DNA of 12,574 bases, from contig JBDSHG010000164.1 of NCBI GenBank assembly GCA_039918615.1, positions 1-12,574 on the forward strand. Reading direction: 5' to 3'. This stretch comes from FEN-1250 sp039918615. GTDB taxonomy: Bacteria; Gemmatimonadota; Gemmatimonadetes; Gemmatimonadales; Gemmatimonadaceae. Positions 12,232-12,574 of this stretch are shown one piece after another (position 1 is the first letter of the stretch; each line of letters begins with the position of its first letter). The position numbers were made by a program, and so were the translations under genes. The notes below the pieces were generated by a model. It was given only the letters and a program-made list of their open reading frames with translations, was not told where the DNA came from and ran no database searches.

Positions 12232-12574
12232 GCAGTCCTCCCGCTCGTATTGCGCGACACCTGCCACACCAGCCAGCGCGCGATCGCGTTCACGATCAAC
12301 GTAATCACGAAGAGCACGAAGGCGACGGCCATGAGCGCGGAGAGATGCGCGTCGCTCGAGGCTTCGCTGAACTCGTTCGCGAGCAACGATGCCATCGTGT
12401 ACCCCGGAGCGAAGAGCGACGCCGCGATCTCCGGCCGATTGCCTATCAGCATCGTCACGGCCATCGTCTCGCCGAGCGCGCGGCCGAGGCCGAGGATCAC
12501 GCCGCCGACGATGCCGGAGCGCGCGTAGGGAAGCACCGCGCCCCAGATCGCCTCCCAGCGGGTCGCGCCGAGTG
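12228..12574 (-). CDS. pstC: Phosphate ABC transporter permease PstC, C-terminal part, cut by the window end
   Basis: The last 114 codons are present; the gene's 5' part lies beyond the right edge. The reading frame is open to the window end. The first visible residues, LGATRWEAIW followed by GAVLPYARSGIVGG, are the EAA coupling loop that contacts PstB. Next come GLGRALGETMAVTMLIGN, diagnostic for PstC, and a final hydrophobic helix (LSALMAVAFVLFVITLIVNAIA) before a basic tail ending SGRTA. PstC pairs with PstA to form the phosphate pore. The GTG at 12536 is an internal valine in this conserved region and not the true start. Its TGA overlaps the pstA ATG as ATGA. PstS, the binding protein usually encoded upstream of pstC, and the operon promoter would lie outside the window. 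Confidence 0.95.
   Translation of the reverse strand, partial: LGATRWEAIWGAVLPYARSGIVGGVILGLGRALGETMAVTMLIGNRPEIAASLFAPGYTMASLLANEFSEASSDAHLSALMAVAFVLFVITLIVNAIARWLVWQVSRNTSGRTA
12232..12242 (-). promoter_or_regulatory. Strong ribosome binding site that fixes the pstA start
   Basis: On the minus strand GGGAGGA (12236-12242) lies four bases before the pstA ATG, inside the last codons of pstC. It decides for ATG 12231 over the in-frame ATG at 12267. Confidence 0.6.

Noticed and set aside
12232..12267. The upstream ATG giving PstA twelve more residues
   Set aside because: It lies inside pstC without a Shine-Dalgarno sequence. ATG 12231 has GGGAGGA at four bases and the same ATGA overlap used at other junctions of the operon.

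Overview
The window is GC-rich DNA from a Gram-negative-type bacterium. It is densely packed with housekeeping and phosphate-metabolism genes. The gene content (a DegP/HtrA-like gene beside dnaK, a Pst operon with two pstB copies, a PiT/DUF47 pair, ppk1 and a Ppx with an HD domain), the high GC, the weak Shine-Dalgarno sequences on several genes and the frequent GTG starts suggest Gemmatimonadota or a similar environmental phylum. That assignment is an impression from protein style and was not tested by a search.

Layout. Bases 1-2202 (minus strand) hold the N-terminal end of a secreted or periplasmic protease of DegP/HtrA type and a complete dnaK, separated by a perfect 14-bp hairpin that probably ends dnaK transcription. 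A 231-bp divergent regulatory region (2203-2433) separates dnaK from a rhomboid intramembrane protease on the plus strand (2434-3180). An intergenic stretch (3181-3467) carries a repeat-built hairpin of about 20 bp. The rest is a phosphate island. On the plus strand lie a DUF47/PhoU-like gene (3468-4079) with its PiT low-affinity phosphate transporter (4083-5123), then polyphosphate kinase ppk1 (5277-7391). On the minus strand, reading inward from the right edge, lies a tightly overlapped operon pstC (cut by the window end)-pstA-pstB-pstB-phoU-ppx. Its last gene converges on ppk1 with a 32-bp 3'-end overlap.

How the genes fit together. The Pst ABC transporter takes up phosphate with high affinity, PiT with low affinity. 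PhoU and the DUF47 protein are the usual regulatory partners of these two transporters. PPK1 stores phosphate as polyphosphate and the Ppx/GppA protein hydrolyses it. Uptake, sensing, storage and release of phosphate are therefore gathered within about 9 kb. PstS and a PhoR/PhoB-type two-component system are not in the window; the pst operon extends beyond the right edge.

Most notable for a second look: (a) direct repeats with an 11-bp period and a shared core (yGTkAC, N5, yGTGAC) in front of both DUF47-PiT and ppk1, which resemble Pho boxes; (b) a ppx gene whose conserved N-terminal ATPase motif lies upstream of every ATG/GTG/TTG, implying a CTG start just after the phoU stop; (c) the dispersed-repeat-like hairpin at 3223-3309; (d) two diverged PstB subunits in one operon. 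I found no CRISPR array, tRNA, rRNA, insertion sequence or clearly novel system.
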